Positions 1 through 6,768 of a stretch of DNA of 7,981 nt are shown piece after piece. The notes beneath the pieces were generated by a model. The model worked only from the letters and a program-made list of their open reading frames with translations, ran no database searches and had not been told where the DNA came from. Made by a program: the position numbers and the translations under genes. Position 1 is the stretch's first letter. Each line of letters starts with the position of its first letter. Source of the DNA: Candidatus Nitrosopumilus sp. (GTDB taxonomy: Archaea > Thermoproteota > Nitrososphaeria > Nitrososphaerales > Nitrosopumilaceae); the NCBI GenBank assembly GCA_030637455.1, contig DAOWGL010000023.1, positions 1 through 7,981 of the forward strand. The letters are read 5' to 3'.

Positions 1-67
1 CAACTGGTTCAGGTGCTGCTTCAACAACTGGTTCAGGTGCTGCTTCAACAACTGGTTCAGGTGCTGC
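1..67. repeat. 24-bp tandem repeat, about 2.8 copies, continuing past the window edge
   Basis: Two identical 24-base units (1-24 and 25-48) are followed by a 19-base partial unit (49-67). The unit length is a multiple of three. On the minus strand it encodes the octapeptide APEPVVEA at the C-terminal side of the cupredoxin, so copy-number change keeps the frame. The identity is at nucleotide level, which points to recent expansion or slippage. The total copy number is unknown because the array reaches base 1. Confidence 0.95.
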
Positions 68-628
68 AACATCACCTACAATAATTGTACCAACCATTCC
101 TTGGTCTCTGTGACCTGGAACAGTACAAATGTAATAGTAAATTCCTTCTTCACCAGCGATAAATTCAGAAGAACCAGATTCTCCCGGTTTTAATGGATTT
201 GATGCTAATGCAACTTCACTTCCAGGAATAATTCCTCCAAAGCCTTCATCATTTGAAGTGACACCGAAAGAATGGAATGATTTTCCTGCATTATCGACAT
301 TAAAGATTACTTTGTCTCCAACATTCATGTTTACTGTTGGGTTATTATCAGATTCACCAGGTAATGCATTAAATGCCAAAGTCCTAAAGTCTGCTGACTC
401 TATAAAATGAAGATCTTGTGTAATAGTATCTCCAGTGAATGCTGCAGGAGCTGCATGATCATCACCACCTGCCATCATTGCTACAACTGGGGCTGGTTGT
501 GATATCCAATAATCCCACATTCCAAAGAAGATTGCTCCACCTACAATACAGATACCTAGCATAATTATCATCATTTTTCCAACTCTAGCTGGAGTTGTTC
601 TGTAAACTTGGGAATTATCGTGACTCAT
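1..628 (-). CDS. Membrane-anchored plastocyanin-like blue copper protein of the terminal oxidase operon (partial, C-terminus beyond window)
   Basis: This is a small type-1 copper protein, probably an electron carrier to the oxidase encoded just upstream. The 209 visible residues start MSHDNSQVYR. One membrane anchor lies at about residues 18-38. A cupredoxin domain follows at about 65-186, with all four type-1 copper ligands visible: H119 (in KSFHSF), C168, H173 and M178 in CTVPGHRDQGM (C-x4-H-x4-M). The anchor should leave the copper domain outside the cytoplasmic membrane. After the domain the protein enters tandem APEPVVEA octapeptides that run off the window, so the true end is not seen. 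The start ATG at 628 is preceded by GGAG at 641-638, which touches the subunit I stop codon. An ATG at 633 stops after two codons. Only 12 bases separate it from subunit I, so it is the last visible gene of the operon. In ammonia-oxidising archaea such cupredoxins are thought to replace cytochrome c; the partnership here is inferred from gene order. Confidence 0.93.
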   Translation of the reverse strand, partial: MSHDNSQVYRTTPARVGKMMIIMLGICIVGGAIFFGMWDYWISQPAPVVAMMAGGDDHAAPAAFTGDTITQDLHFIESADFRTLAFNALPGESDNNPTVNMNVGDKVIFNVDNAGKSFHSFGVTSNDEGFGGIIPGSEVALASNPLKPGESGSSEFIAGEEGIYYYICTVPGHRDQGMVGTIIVGDVAAPEPVVEAAPEPVVEAAPEPV

Positions 629-640
629 TTCATATATCTC

Positions 641-2170
<1,530 letters not shown>

Positions 2171-2178
2171 TAGATAAT

Positions 2179-2184
2179 CTCCTC
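2179..2184 (-). promoter_or_regulatory. Shine-Dalgarno site of oxidase subunit I
   Basis: GAGGAG on the minus strand (2184-2179) lies eight bases before the ATG at 2170 in the 49-base gap after the CuA subunit gene. This fixes the subunit I start. The gap also holds a weak TATA-like CTTTTATC at about 2203-2210, which might serve as an internal promoter; I do not count on it. Confidence 0.7.
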
Positions 2185-2219
2185 AATGTGAATCAATGAA
2201 AGTTGTGATAAAAGCGTTG

Positions 2220-2651
2220 TCAAGATGATGGGGCCTCCACAATTAAAGTTCCACGCATGTTATAGTGAATCAAACCACAATACTCTCTGCATTGAATATC
2301 ATGAGTTCCCACATCAGTTGGAGCAAACCATACTGTGTTTACTCTACCAGGAATTGCATCCATTAAAACAACATAGTCGTGAATATTAAAAGAATGATTA
2401 ACGTCTTTAGAAATTATTTCAAATTTGTAAGCTTTACCAACTTCAACATGTAGTTCACCAATTTCTTTAGTTCCATCTTCATGTTCAAAAGTCCAGAACC
2501 ATTGTTGACCAGTTACAATAATTGTTTCAGCATCTGCTGGAACATGTTCAACAAGTCTTTCTGCTTCCCAAGCTTCTGCCCCTACCCAAACCATTAGAGC
2601 TACTACAACACCGATGTAAATCCATTCTGGCCAGTTAGAGTGTCCACTCAT
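2220..2651 (-). CDS. coxB: Oxidase subunit II, CuA-domain half
   Basis: This protein receives electrons from the soluble or anchored donor and passes them to subunit I. It has 143 residues: a membrane helix at about 8-26 (WPEWIYIGVVVALMVWV) and then an external cupredoxin-fold CuA domain. The full binuclear CuA set is visible: H86 (DVNHSF), C121, E123, C125, H129 and M132 in CREYCGLIHYNM. The aromatic electron-entry patch is W51-F52-W53 (GQQWFW). Canonical subunit II has two N-terminal helices, and this protein has only the second. The first is encoded by the preceding 86-residue gene, which ends two bases before this ATG. The upstream sequence reads TAA-TA-ATG, so translation is probably coupled. 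A purine-rich GAGGG lies further upstream at about 2668-2672, too far for an ideal ribosome site. Confidence 0.97.
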   Translation of the reverse strand: MSGHSNWPEWIYIGVVVALMVWVGAEAWEAERLVEHVPADAETIIVTGQQWFWTFEHEDGTKEIGELHVEVGKAYKFEIISKDVNHSFNIHDYVVLMDAIPGRVNTVWFAPTDVGTHDIQCREYCGLIHYNMRGTLIVEAPSS

Positions 2652-2653
2652 TA

Positions 2654-2914
2654 TTACCAGTCTGTTCCCTCATATGGAGTTGGTTTGGCGTTTGGATGAG
2701 ATTCTCTGAATCTCCAACATTGCCAAATCATGGTTCCAGATACTACTGTACCTACAACAAATGCGACAGTCATTAATCTATAAAATAAATTCCAAATAAT
2801 CACTCTACGATCAAGATATTCTCCTGGCTCATCACCTGCAGCAAATACCAAGTCTACAGCTGGCACTATCATCAAAACTGCCAATACTAAGAATAATCCA
2901 ACGAATTTCTTCAT
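2654..2914 (-). CDS. Oxidase subunit II, N-terminal half (signal peptide plus first membrane helix)
   Basis: This is the first gene of the oxidase operon, with 86 residues. Residues 1-25 form a signal peptide (MKKFVGLFLVLAVLMIVPAV, probable cleavage near VFA-AG). A single membrane helix lies at about 45-67, followed by a basic, proline-containing tail (WRFRESHPNAKPTP). This matches the N-terminal part of ordinary subunit II: cleaved leader, helix I, and the charged inter-helix loop. The next protein begins exactly where helix II should start. Predicted topology (N-terminus out, C-terminus in) fits a subunit II cut in its cytoplasmic loop. No copper ligands are expected or seen here. From memory the oxidase operon of Nitrosopumilus has a comparable small first gene. 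An unrelated small accessory subunit is the alternative. Confidence 0.87.
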   Translation of the reverse strand: MKKFVGLFLVLAVLMIVPAVDLVFAAGDEPGEYLDRRVIIWNLFYRLMTVAFVVGTVVSGTMIWQCWRFRESHPNAKPTPYEGTDW

Positions 2915-2942
2915 AGTGATTAAATGACGAGACCTATAATTT

Positions 2943-2953
2943 CTATTTAAAAG
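2943..2953 (-). promoter_or_regulatory. TATA-type promoter of the oxidase operon
   Basis: On the minus strand CTTTTAAATAG is centred near 2948, preceded by an A-rich BRE-like stretch. Archaeal spacing of about 26 bases puts the transcription start near 2922, some eight bases before the ATG at 2914. No Shine-Dalgarno sequence precedes that ATG, so the transcript is nearly leaderless. The whole promoter fits in the 55-base gap after the phosphatase gene. Confidence 0.6.
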
Positions 2954-2969
2954 TTTTCAAGATTACTAA

Positions 2970-3593
2970 CTACCAACCCTGATCGAATCTGGATGGATGC
3001 ATTACATTAAGTCCAGATAGTGAGAATTTCTGTTCTTTTTCTCTAAAGATGTTAAGAGAGGCATTTGCAATGATTAACTCAAAGAGATTGGTAGGGGATA
3101 GATCTACAATAGTTGAGAGCATTGCTTTGATTGGGTCCATATGAGTGACAAGGACCACATTTTCATCAGGATGCTTTTCAGTAACATGATTTACAATTCC
3201 TAAAACTCGTTTTTTGACTTGATCAAAAGTCTCTACTCCGTTATGAGCGATTTCTAGTTCACCATTATAGAATTTCATAAAGACATTACCATGACTAGTA
3301 AAAATCTCATCATATGGCATTCCAGTAAATTTTCCCATATCAAGTTCAATTAATCGCTCATCAATTGTTACATCAATTGAATTATGTTTTCCTACAATTT
3401 CTGCAGTATGTTTTGCTCGTTGAATAGGACTCGAATAAATTGCTGAGACATTCATGTGTTCTAGTAGTTCGGCAGTATGTTCTGCTTGTGTAATTCCAGT
3501 ATCAGTTAATGGGACACCTTCTGTTCGTCCAGCTAGTATTCTTTCAGTGTTATTTGTTGCCTGTCCATGTCTAAGGAAGATAATCTGTCCCAA
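2970..3593 (-). CDS. Histidine phosphatase superfamily protein (phosphoglycerate mutase-like), TTG start
   Basis: This is a cytoplasmic phosphohydrolase or mutase that works through a phosphohistidine. It has 207 residues, a typical length. Catalytic motifs are R8-H9-G10 (FLRHGQATNN, H9 as nucleophile), R59 (SSPIQRAKHT), E84 (LIELDMGKFTGM) and H151 (VLVTHMDP). The substrate cannot be read from sequence: phosphoglycerate mutase, alpha-ribazole or sugar phosphatase are all possible in this superfamily. The start is TTG at 3593. An in-frame TGA lies five codons upstream, and the first in-frame ATG (residue 47) would delete the RHG motif, so TTG is nearly forced. The gene is divergent from the F420 reductase across 51 bases. 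Its stop is 55 bases before the oxidase operon start, which has its own TATA box, so co-transcription is possible but not required. Confidence 0.9.
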   Translation of the reverse strand: MGQIIFLRHGQATNNTERILAGRTEGVPLTDTGITQAEHTAELLEHMNVSAIYSSPIQRAKHTAEIVGKHNSIDVTIDERLIELDMGKFTGMPYDEIFTSHGNVFMKFYNGELEIAHNGVETFDQVKKRVLGIVNHVTEKHPDENVVLVTHMDPIKAMLSTIVDLSPTNLFELIIANASLNIFREKEQKFSLSGLNVMHPSRFDQGW

Positions 3594-3644
3594 ATTGATC
3601 GATTTTCAAATAGAGATAATAATAACATTGGCAGGTAGATTATC
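3594..3644. promoter_or_regulatory. Divergent promoter region between phosphatase and F420 reductase genes
   Basis: These 51 bases must drive both genes. Toward the plus strand TTTTCAAATA (3603-3612) would place a start near 3634, eleven bases before the ATG at 3645. Toward the minus strand the complement of ATAATAATAA (3616-3625) would place a start near 3595, just before the TTG at 3593. Neither gene has a clear Shine-Dalgarno site. Box assignments are by eye. Confidence 0.45.
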
Positions 3645-4316
3645 ATGAAAGTTGGAATAATTGGTGGAACCGGCGGAATGGGCAAAGGCTTTGCTCTAAG
3701 ATGGTCCCAAAATAATGATGTAATAATTGGTTCAAGAGATGCTGCAAGAGCATCTGAATCAGCTGTAGAATATACTAATCTTGCAAAAGAAGCATTTGGA
3801 GAAATTAAAGGAACGATCACTGGAAACGATAATGTTTCAGTTGCAAAAGAAAGCGATGTTTTGATTTTATCAATTCCATATGAGAATATTGATACAGTAT
3901 GTTCAGGAATATTATCAGAAGTAAAAGATAGTTGTGTTGTTGTATCTCCTATTGTTCCAATGACAAAAACTGATGTTGGATTTGAATGTGTTTCAATTAA
4001 AGATAACAAACCATTTTCATTCAAACTAGTTTTAGAACATATGAAAGATAAATCAAAACTTGTATCTGCATTTCATGTAATTTCTGAAAAGAAATTAATC
4101 AATCCGACACTGGAATTAGATTATGATATCTTTGTTTGTGGAGATGGCAAAGAATCAGTTGCAGTAGTAAATGGTTTGATTGATGAAATCAAAGGATTGA
4201 GATCAATTTACTTGGGACCAATCGAGTTATCATATCTTGCAGAGATGTCTACTCCGTTGTTGCTAAATGCAATGATTAGAAATAAAATAAAGAATCCAGG
4301 TATCAAAATTATCTAA
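3645..4316 (+). CDS. npdG: Coenzyme F420:NADP(+) oxidoreductase (NADPH-dependent F420 reductase)
   Basis: This enzyme moves hydride between NADPH and coenzyme F420 in the cytoplasm. It has 223 residues, the usual length. The Rossmann loop is at 7-15 (GGTGGMGKG). S30-R31 after the second strand (IIGSRD) is the pair that typically grips the 2'-phosphate of NADP. SPIVP (101-105), SAFHVI (141-146) and VCGDGKES (164-171) match the family blocks that I recall from the Archaeoglobus enzyme, as does the C-terminal block near EMSTPLLLN. The ATG at 3645 is the natural start directly before the nucleotide-binding strand. The gene leads a short plus-strand group with a membrane microprotein and a PPOX-class protein, which suggests F420-linked redox work. 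Direction in vivo is not evident from sequence. Confidence 0.93.
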   Translation: MKVGIIGGTGGMGKGFALRWSQNNDVIIGSRDAARASESAVEYTNLAKEAFGEIKGTITGNDNVSVAKESDVLILSIPYENIDTVCSGILSEVKDSCVVVSPIVPMTKTDVGFECVSIKDNKPFSFKLVLEHMKDKSKLVSAFHVISEKKLINPTLELDYDIFVCGDGKESVAVVNGLIDEIKGLRSIYLGPIELSYLAEMSTPLLLNAMIRNKIKNPGIKII

Positions 4317-4331
4317 GTTTGATAATATATC

Positions 4332-4565
4332 ATGAGTCACGAGTATTATAGACGGGGTAAAAACTGGTTTACTGCAATTGGTGTGCTTTTTTGTGTCATG
4401 GGAGGAATAGTTCTCATACAGCAATTACTCATATGGGGAATAGAATTTGTTCAAGATTTTTTGTTTAATGCAGAATTTACAAATGAAAAAGTATCAGTTG
4501 CAATGTTATGCTTTGGGATTTTTATGATAGCATTGGGATTTAGAAAATATGAAGAAAAGAGATGA
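4332..4565 (+). CDS. Small two-helix membrane protein of unknown function
   Basis: I do not recognise a family. The protein has 77 residues: a basic, tyrosine-rich head (MSHEYYRRGKNW), a hydrophobic helix at about 13-37, an acidic middle, a second helix at about 54-70, and a charged tail (RKYEEKR). The predicted hairpin has both ends in the cytoplasm. It starts 15 bases after the F420 reductase and overlaps the next gene by 17 bases, so the three genes are likely one transcript. The coupling suggests a membrane tether or partner for its neighbours; that is inference. There is no copper, heme or iron-sulfur motif. Confidence 0.8.
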   Translation: MSHEYYRRGKNWFTAIGVLFCVMGGIVLIQQLLIWGIEFVQDFLFNAEFTNEKVSVAMLCFGIFMIALGFRKYEEKR

Positions 4566-4950
4566 ATTTCTTAAAGATCAAAAGATATTACGATTAGCAA
4601 CAGTTGGTAAAAATAAAACTCCACATATTGCACCTGTTTGGTATAGGTATAGTGGGAAAAAATTCTACATTGGAACAAACACTAAAACAAAAAAGGCACA
4701 AAATGTTAAGAAAAATAATAAAGTTTCATGCTGTGTAGATGTTGGAGTTAATGCACCAAATATTTACGGCGTACTAGTACAAGGAAATGCTAATCTTATC
4801 ACAGATAATTCCAAAGTCAAAATAATTGCAAAAAAAATTCTATCAAGATATTTTAAAACATTGGAGAATAAATCAGCAAAAGAACTATTAGATGATACTG
4901 ATTGTATAATAGAAATTGTTCCTGAAAAGTTTACTGTTTGGAATTACTAA
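4549..4950 (+). CDS. PPOX-class split beta-barrel protein, probably F420- or flavin-dependent
   Basis: This is a 133-residue member of the pyridoxamine-5'-phosphate-oxidase-like split-barrel group, many of which use F420H2 or FMN. Visible family blocks are LRLATVGKNKTPHIAPVWYR (14-33), TNTKTKKAQNVKKNNKVS (43-60), where basic residues typically bind the cofactor phosphate, VQGNANL (77-83) and the closing IVPEKFTVWNY (123-133). The substrate cannot be assigned. The gene begins inside the microprotein gene and lies close to the F420 reductase, so an F420H2-dependent reductase is the favoured reading over true pyridoxamine oxidase, which is longer. An ATG at 4562 that would overlap the preceding stop is in the wrong frame. 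The 3' end overlaps the aminotransferase gene tail-to-tail by 20 bases. Confidence 0.87.
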   Translation: MKKRDEFLKDQKILRLATVGKNKTPHIAPVWYRYSGKKFYIGTNTKTKKAQNVKKNNKVSCCVDVGVNAPNIYGVLVQGNANLITDNSKVKIIAKKILSRYFKTLENKSAKELLDDTDCIIEIVPEKFTVWNY

Positions 4951-6115
4951 CAAACTCTTCAATTTTGTTCATTGCAGAATCTAAAATTTCAAGATTTGGT
5001 AAATACACCAATCTGAAATGTCCACTCCCATATTGTTCCCCAAATCCAGAACCATGCACGGTAAGTACACCTTTTTCTTCTAATAGTTTTGTTACAAACT
5101 CCTTGTCAGTTCCAAATTTGTTATCTTCAATTTTTGGGAATGCATAAAATGCTCCTTTTGGATTAGAACATGATAAACCAGGCATTTCGTTTAATCTTTT
5201 AACAACCAAGTCACGATGTTTTTTCATTTCTGAAACAAATTTACTGATATAATCTTGAGGTCCTCGTAAAGATTCCAAAGCTGCATATTGAACAGGAAGA
5301 CTAGTTGCAATTCTAACTCTTGCTAGTTTTGGTAAATGCTCACGTAACTCTGCAAGTTGTGGGGATTGATTAAATGCAATATACCCAATTCTCCATCCAG
5401 ACATTAGATGGACTTTGGAGAATCCATTAAGAACAATTACAGGTGAATCACCAGCTACTTTTCCAATTCCAACAAATTTATCATCAAAAACTATTTGATC
5501 ATAAATCTCATCACAGATAATGTAGAGATTATTTTGATTTGCAATATCTACTAGTTCTTTGAGTGCATTTTCATTAAACACAACTCCAGTTGGATTGTTT
5601 GGACTGATTAGACAAATTGCTACAGTTTTTGATGTAATTTTGGATTTAATGTCTTCAATGTCGGGTGTAGAATTATTCAAGTCTACTGCAAACTCTACAG
5701 GAATTCCACCATGCAATCGAACATAGGAAGCATATGGAGGATAGTAAGGTCCAGGTAGTAACACCTCATCACCTTCCTCAACTATTGAGGAAATAACCAT
5801 GTCAAGTCCTTCAGAAACTCCATTTGTGATTAGAATATCATCAGCTGTAATTGAAAGTCCTTTGGCATTTTCTTTTTTGGCAATTTCTTGCCTTAATTCT
5901 AAAAGACCTTCAGATGAAGAATAGAAATTATTTCCATTGTTAATTGCATCAATCATAGCTTGTTTTACATTTTGAGGGGGTTGAAATCCAAATTGTACAG
6001 GGTCACCGATATTGAGATAATCAACTTTCATTCCTGTTTGTTCAACTTTTCTAGCAGCAAGAACAATATCTCTAATTGCATATTCGACCCCAACTACTTT
6101 TTTGGATACTTTCAA
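4931..6115 (-). CDS. Class I/II PLP-dependent aminotransferase (AlaA/AspC-like)
   Basis: This is a cytoplasmic fold-type I aminotransferase. With the start I prefer (TTG at 6115) it has 394 residues and begins MKVSKKVVGVEYAIRD. The frame is open to a GTG at 6172 (413 residues), but those extra 19 residues show no family similarity and would be encoded across the D-arm of the tRNA gene on the other strand. Numbered from TTG, the visible sites are SPNNPTG (171-177, N174 contacting the cofactor), D202 (CDEIYDQ, pairing with the pyridine nitrogen), K234 (NGFSKVHLMSGWRIGY, Schiff base) and the substrate-carboxylate Arg in GHFRLVYLP. The YAIRDIV and LNIGDPVQFGF blocks recall E. coli AlaA, so alanine, aspartate or similar amino donors are likely. 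No Shine-Dalgarno site is seen. AGATTTTAAC (6150-6141, minus) fits a TATA box for a nearly leaderless TTG start. Confidence 0.93.
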   Translation of the reverse strand: MKVSKKVVGVEYAIRDIVLAARKVEQTGMKVDYLNIGDPVQFGFQPPQNVKQAMIDAINNGNNFYSSSEGLLELRQEIAKKENAKGLSITADDILITNGVSEGLDMVISSIVEEGDEVLLPGPYYPPYASYVRLHGGIPVEFAVDLNNSTPDIEDIKSKITSKTVAICLISPNNPTGVVFNENALKELVDIANQNNLYIICDEIYDQIVFDDKFVGIGKVAGDSPVIVLNGFSKVHLMSGWRIGYIAFNQSPQLAELREHLPKLARVRIATSLPVQYAALESLRGPQDYISKFVSEMKKHRDLVVKRLNEMPGLSCSNPKGAFYAFPKIEDNKFGTDKEFVTKLLEEKGVLTVHGSGFGEQYGSGHFRLVYLPNLEILDSAMNKIEEFVSNSKQ

Positions 6116-6127
6116 AGTATCTAGACA

Positions 6128-6137
6128 GATATTTAGA
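6128..6137 (+). promoter_or_regulatory. TATA-type promoter of the tRNA-Arg gene
   Basis: GATATTTAGA is centred near 6133, about 26 bases before position 6159, one base from the predicted tRNA 5' end. This is the archaeal TATA spacing. The box lies only 13 bases from the preferred aminotransferase start, so the two promoters interleave in the 44 bases between the genes. Confidence 0.5.
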
Positions 6138-6159
6138 CCCGTTAAAATCTTACTTGTTT

Positions 6160-6234
6160 GGACTCGTTGCACAGTCTGGATAGTGCGAGCGGCTTCGAAC
6201 CGCTAGGTCGAGGGATCGAAGCCCTCCGAGCCCT
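6160..6234 (+). tRNA. tRNA-Arg (anticodon TCG)
   Basis: A full cloverleaf of 75 bases can be drawn by hand. Acceptor GGACTCG (6160-6166) pairs with CGAGCCC (6227-6233) except for an A-C mismatch at pair 3-70. T8 and T9 follow. The D-stem GCAC/GTGC (6169-6172, 6183-6186) encloses AGTCTGGATA with the conserved GG. The anticodon stem AGCGG/CCGCT (6188-6192, 6200-6204) encloses CTTCGAA, giving anticodon TCG at 6195-6197 for codon CGA. The variable loop is AGGTC. The T-stem GAGGG/CCCTC encloses ATCGAAG. CCA is not encoded. Irregular points are the A-C mismatch, T9, A54 in the T-loop and a T discriminator at 6234. All three arms are perfect helices, so I call it a gene, not a relic. No intron is seen. 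Confidence 0.85.
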
Positions 6235-6242
6235 TTAGATTA

Positions 6243-6251
6243 TCTTATAAA
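6243..6251 (+). promoter_or_regulatory. TATA-type promoter of the 163-residue membrane protein gene
   Basis: CTTATAAAG is centred near 6247, which predicts a transcript start near 6273, about four bases before the ATG at 6277. No Shine-Dalgarno site precedes that ATG, consistent with a leaderless message. Two earlier ATGs at 6269 and 6272 run into stops within a few codons. Confidence 0.55.
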
Positions 6252-6276
6252 GTAAATTATTTCTCTGCATGATGAA

Positions 6277-6768
6277 ATGAAGATATCTCCATTCAAACTA
6301 GGACTAGTATTAGTGATAGTGGGAATGGTTTGGACGGCATTTATTTTTGATGAAACTGAAAAAAAATATAATTCAATTATACTAAAAGAATCAAATTCTT
6401 TTGAAGTAAAATCAGAATTTTTTGGTATAGATATTGGATATTACAAATTATACATGCCTGAATTTGCAGGAGAGGAGATTTTTGTTCAGATATTAGATCC
6501 TAAAGATAATGTGATTGCAGAACAAAGGGTTCAGACAAAATTGTCAGTAGCATATTTTGATTTTAATGAAGATGGAGAATATACTCTAAAGATTACAAAT
6601 ATTGCAAAAAATTCAATTGATATACAAACAGAATTTGGAAATACAAATTCTCAAAAAATGCTTCCATCAGGAATAATGGTTCTTGTGGGTGCTTTAGTAA
6701 TGATGATTATGTCATATATGAAAATAAAAAATTACAAAATAGAGCAACCAGAAGAAAATATCTCATAG
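6277..6768 (+). CDS. Envelope protein with two terminal membrane helices and a beta-rich outer domain, unknown function
   Basis: No named family is recognised with certainty. The 163 residues fold into three parts: an N-terminal helix at about 5-24 (FKLGLVLVIVGMVWTAFIF), a polar beta-rich domain at about 28-122, and a second helix at about 129-147 (PSGIMVLVGALVMMIMSYM) with a short lysine-rich cytoplasmic tail. The strand pattern YYKLYMPEF, EIFVQILDP and DFNEDGEYTLKITN resembles a small beta-sandwich of the GOLD/emp24 or immunoglobulin-like sort seen in archaeal surface proteins; this is inference. There are no cysteines and no metal motif. The domain should face outside. It is convergent with the neighbouring membrane protein gene, overlapping it by 37 bases. 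Confidence 0.82.
   Translation: MKISPFKLGLVLVIVGMVWTAFIFDETEKKYNSIILKESNSFEVKSEFFGIDIGYYKLYMPEFAGEEIFVQILDPKDNVIAEQRVQTKLSVAYFDFNEDGEYTLKITNIAKNSIDIQTEFGNTNSQKMLPSGIMVLVGALVMMIMSYMKIKNYKIEQPEENIS

Noticed and set aside
1..67. Tandem 24-bp repeats considered as a CRISPR array
   Set aside because: The units are directly adjacent with no spacers, and they encode an in-frame octapeptide of the cupredoxin.
2649..2656. A broken coxB gene caused by a frameshift at the junction of the two subunit II pieces
   Set aside because: The upstream piece has a natural end after the charged loop, and the downstream piece has a proper ATG at the start of helix II. Both look intact, so a natural split is favoured; the idea is kept as a finding to check.
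3454..4024. Open frames overlapping the phosphatase and F420 reductase genes (3454-3648 plus, 3533-4024 minus)
   Set aside because: They run antisense to genes with clear catalytic motifs and would cover the divergent promoter; their proteins show no family features.
4562..4565. ATGA stop-start overlap after the two-helix microprotein
   Set aside because: The ATG at 4562 is out of frame with the split-barrel protein and reaches a stop after about eleven codons; the ATG at 4549 gives the family N-terminus.
4938..5147. A 69-codon plus-strand frame antisense to the aminotransferase 3' end
   Set aside because: It is fully antisense to conserved aminotransferase sequence and has no start site or motif of its own.
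6188..6226. GC-rich double hairpin considered as a terminator for the aminotransferase region or a riboswitch
   Set aside because: Both hairpins are the anticodon and T arms of a complete cloverleaf, and there is no T-tract directly after.
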